This document shows positions 6,181 to 7,519 of a stretch of DNA of 7,519 nt, one piece after another (positions within the stretch are counted from its first letter, which is position 1; each line of letters starts with the position of its first letter). Position numbers and translations under genes: made by a program. The stretch spans positions 1 through 7,519 of the forward strand of contig JAEUMU010000127.1 in assembly GCA_016791325.1 (NCBI GenBank), written 5' to 3'. Source of the DNA: Hyphomonadaceae bacterium. GTDB lineage: Bacteria; Pseudomonadota; Alphaproteobacteria; Caulobacterales; Aquidulcibacteraceae. The notes below the pieces were generated by a model. It was not told the origin of the DNA. It worked only from the letters and a program-made list of their open reading frames with translations, and ran no database searches.

Positions 6181-6212
6181 TTGGCGCGCGGCGGGGCGGT
6201 CTGGTCTAAGCT
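6181..6212 (+). promoter_or_regulatory. Candidate promoter for the KAS III gene
   Basis: TTGGCG (6181-6186) is followed after 18 bases by TCTAAG (6205-6210), which is part of TCTAAGCTGGC, the element shared with two other genes in this window. A start shortly after the box would give a leader of about 40 bases that includes the Shine-Dalgarno sequence AGGGAG at 6244-6249. The -35 box matches TTGACA moderately. Confidence 0.42.
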
Positions 6213-6258
6213 GGCCGCAAAGACGGCCCAAGGCCGGATCAACAGGGAGCGCCCTCAC

Positions 6259-7380
6259 GTGACCTACGCAGCCATTACCGGCTGGGGCAAAGCCATGCCG
6301 CCCGCGGTGCTGACCAACGCCGATCTTTCCACCTTCCTCGACACCAATGACGAATGGATCGTCTCCCGCACCGGCATGAAGCAGCGGCGCATCAGCCATG
6401 TTTCCGGCGTGGAGATGGCGACCGTCGCGGCCAAGCGCGCTTTGGCGTGCGCGGGGCTGGACGCGGGGGATGTCGATCTCATCGTCTATGGCTCATGCTC
6501 CAGCGATGAGCAGGTGCCCAACGCAGCCTCCGGCGTGCAGCATGCGCTGGGCGCACAGCGCGCGGCTTCGATGGATGTGAACACCGCCTGCACCAGCTTC
6601 CTCTACGCGCTCTCCACCGCGACGGCGATGATCCGCACCGGCGTTGTGCGCAACGCGGTGGTGATCGGGGTCGAGATCATCTCGCCTTACATGGACTGGA
6701 ACAACCGCAACGTCGCCGTGCTGTTCGGCGATGGCTGCGCGGCGGTGGTGGTGCAGGCCAGCGAGCAACAAGAGGGCCTCCTGGGAGAGCAATTGGGATG
6801 TGTGGCGGATGCGCGCCATACGCTGCGCGTGCGCGGCATGGGCACAGCCTACACCAATAGCGGCGTCACGCTGGGCGATACCGAATGGGACTTCGACGGC
6901 CAGGAAATCTTCAAGCGCGCGGTGCAAGGCATGGTGCAGGCGAGTACGGCGGTGATGGCCAAGTGCGGCGTGACGCCGGACGACATTGATCTTGTCGTCC
7001 CGCACCAGGCCAATCTGCGCATCATCGAAGCTGTCGTCACCCGCAGCGGTCTGCCGATGGATAAGGTCATGCTCACGGTGGAGCGTTACGGCAATATGAG
7101 CGCGGCCACAGTGCCCGTGGCGCTGGCGGAGGCGATGGAGGAAGGGCGCGTGAAGCCCGGCGCGCTGATCCTGATGCCGGCGTTCGGCGGCGGCCTCACC
7201 TTCTGCTCGCATCTGGTGCGCTGGGGCGAGCGCGTGACGCCGCTGGCGCAGAGCGAAGCTGAACTGGCGCCGGCCAAAGCCAGCGCGCTCGATTTGGTGA
7301 ACCAGCTGCGTGCGCGCAAAGCCGGCGCGCTGGAGCGCTCGCACGCGGGGCTGCAGGGCGCGAAATTCCTTGGCCGCTGA
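6259..7380 (+). CDS. Beta-ketoacyl-ACP synthase III (FabH-like) with C-terminal extension
   Basis: KAS III enzymes condense an acyl-CoA with malonyl-ACP to start fatty-acid or related chains. The 373-residue protein has the complete Cys-His-Asn triad: Cys111 in NTACTSF (108-114), His249 in VPHQAN (247-252) and Asn279 in RYGNMSAAT (276-284). It also has NDEWIVSRTGMKQRR (30-44), LFGDGCAAV (155-163) and GGGLT (310-314). GTG 6259 is chosen because AGGGAG (6244-6249) lies nine bases upstream and the thiolase fold then starts with TYAAITGWG; an in-frame ATG at 6169 would add 30 residues encoded by promoter and leader DNA. The thiolase fold ends near 323, so about 50 residues form an extra tail ending in LQGAKFLGR. 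The gene stands alone between ruvB and ruvA, not beside plsX where housekeeping fabH often lies, so it may be a paralogue with another acyl preference; this is inference. Confidence 0.9.
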   Translation: MTYAAITGWGKAMPPAVLTNADLSTFLDTNDEWIVSRTGMKQRRISHVSGVEMATVAAKRALACAGLDAGDVDLIVYGSCSSDEQVPNAASGVQHALGAQRAASMDVNTACTSFLYALSTATAMIRTGVVRNAVVIGVEIISPYMDWNNRNVAVLFGDGCAAVVVQASEQQEGLLGEQLGCVADARHTLRVRGMGTAYTNSGVTLGDTEWDFDGQEIFKRAVQGMVQASTAVMAKCGVTPDDIDLVVPHQANLRIIEAVVTRSGLPMDKVMLTVERYGNMSAATVPVALAEAMEEGRVKPGALILMPAFGGGLTFCSHLVRWGERVTPLAQSEAELAPAKASALDLVNQLRARKAGALERSHAGLQGAKFLGR

Positions 7381-7409
7381 AGGCGCCTGCGCTCGGGCCG
7401 GCTAGCGGC
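7373..7409. terminator. Weak inverted repeat spanning both stop codons, possible shared terminator
   Basis: GCCGCT (7373-7378), at the end of the KAS III gene, can pair with AGCGGC (7404-7409), at the end of the ruvA-like gene. The 25-base loop between them contains the self-complementary GGCGCC. The repeat covers the 21-base gap where two convergent transcripts must end. The stem is short and no T-run follows, so this is a low-confidence call. Confidence 0.22.
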
Positions 7410-7519
7410 TGACTTCCTTCAACGCCGCCCGGATGAGCTCCGGCGCGGGCGCATCGCCATCGAATTGCTTGGCAGCGCTGGCGACGGCGCGCGCGGCGCT
7501 GGACTGATCAATGCCCAGA
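7402..7519 (-). CDS. ruvA: Holliday junction branch migration protein RuvA, C-terminal fragment
   Basis: On the minus strand 38 codons and a TAG run from the window edge, encoding a segment that starts LGIDQSSAARAV and ends ELIRAALKEVSR. This matches the small helical domain III at the RuvA C-terminus, where LG(I/Y)...A...AV is followed by an acidic linker and a final (E)LIR.ALK..  helix. Domain III contacts RuvB and regulates its ATPase. The identification rests on this short segment and on ruvB lying on the same strand, separated only by the opposite-strand KAS III gene. The rest of the gene lies beyond the window edge. Its stop is 21 bases from the KAS III stop. Confidence 0.82.
   Translation of the reverse strand, partial: LGIDQSSAARAVASAAKQFDGDAPAPELIRAALKEVSR

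Noticed and set aside
6169..6258. Upstream ATG that would lengthen the KAS III protein by 30 residues
   Set aside because: The added segment overlaps the candidate promoter and the Shine-Dalgarno sequence AGGGAG, and the family fold begins directly after GTG 6259.
6493..7344. 283-residue open frame antisense to the KAS III gene
   Set aside because: The opposite strand encodes a full KAS III with an intact catalytic triad. The antisense product is His/Arg-rich with no recognisable fold.
3106..7380. A lipid-metabolism cluster formed by the thioesterase and KAS III genes
   Set aside because: The two genes are on opposite strands, more than 2 kb apart, and separated by unrelated genes including ruvB. 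There is no operon or shared signal specific to this pair.
1..7519. A mobile element, prophage, defence island or CRISPR array
   Set aside because: I saw no transposase, integrase, toxin-antitoxin pair, spaced repeats or terminal inverted repeats. Base composition is uniform and the genes are ordinary chromosomal families.

Overview
The window looks like chromosomal DNA from a GC-rich alphaproteobacterium. A Caulobacterales/Hyphomonadaceae-type lineage is my best guess, but it is inferred only from the base composition, the strong G/C preference at third codon positions, a -10-like element resembling the Caulobacter housekeeping consensus GCTANAWC, and the protein families. No rRNA, tRNA, CRISPR array, insertion sequence, prophage gene or long repeat is visible. 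The DNA is densely coding: the longest stretch without a gene is 156 bases (1426-1581), so no gap reaches 300 bases.

Layout, left to right. The first 65 bases probably hold the end of a plus-strand gene with an Arg/Pro-rich tail. Next comes a stand-alone cyclic-nucleotide-binding-domain protein (180-659, +). Its 3' end overlaps, tail to tail, a calcineurin-like metallophosphoesterase (625-1425, -, GTG start). That gene is divergent from a glyoxalase-II-like metallo-beta-lactamase-fold hydrolase (1582-2310, +), whose end overlaps by 10 bases the end of a seven-helix membrane protein (2301-3038, -). Upstream of the membrane protein on the same strand is a double-hotdog acyl-CoA thioesterase (3106-3897, -). 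It is divergent from a MmcQ/YjbR-family protein (3971-4348, +). A strong hairpin follows, then an unrecognised basic 166-residue protein (4459-4959, -).

The right end is a Holliday-junction locus. ruvB (5099-6130, -) and the last 39 codons of what looks like ruvA (7402-7519, -) are separated by a KAS III (FabH-like) ketoacyl-ACP synthase on the opposite strand (6259-7380, +). RuvA and RuvB act together as a branch-migration motor and their genes are usually adjacent, so this split is the most notable feature of gene order here.

The genes do not form one evident pathway. They are mostly single-gene units alternating in direction, with two lipid-related enzymes (thioesterase, KAS III) that are not co-transcribed. 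Translation signals fall into two groups. The KAS III and membrane-protein genes have clear Shine-Dalgarno sequences after a short leader. YjbR, ruvB and the 166-residue gene lack one and instead have a -10-like box 6-9 bases before the ATG, which suggests leaderless mRNAs. The element TAAGCTGSC occurs just upstream of three of these genes. I found no convincing undescribed multi-gene system; the most useful leads are the split ruv locus, the shared TAAGCTG element, the altered cyclic-nucleotide pocket and the uncharacterised 166-residue and seven-helix proteins.
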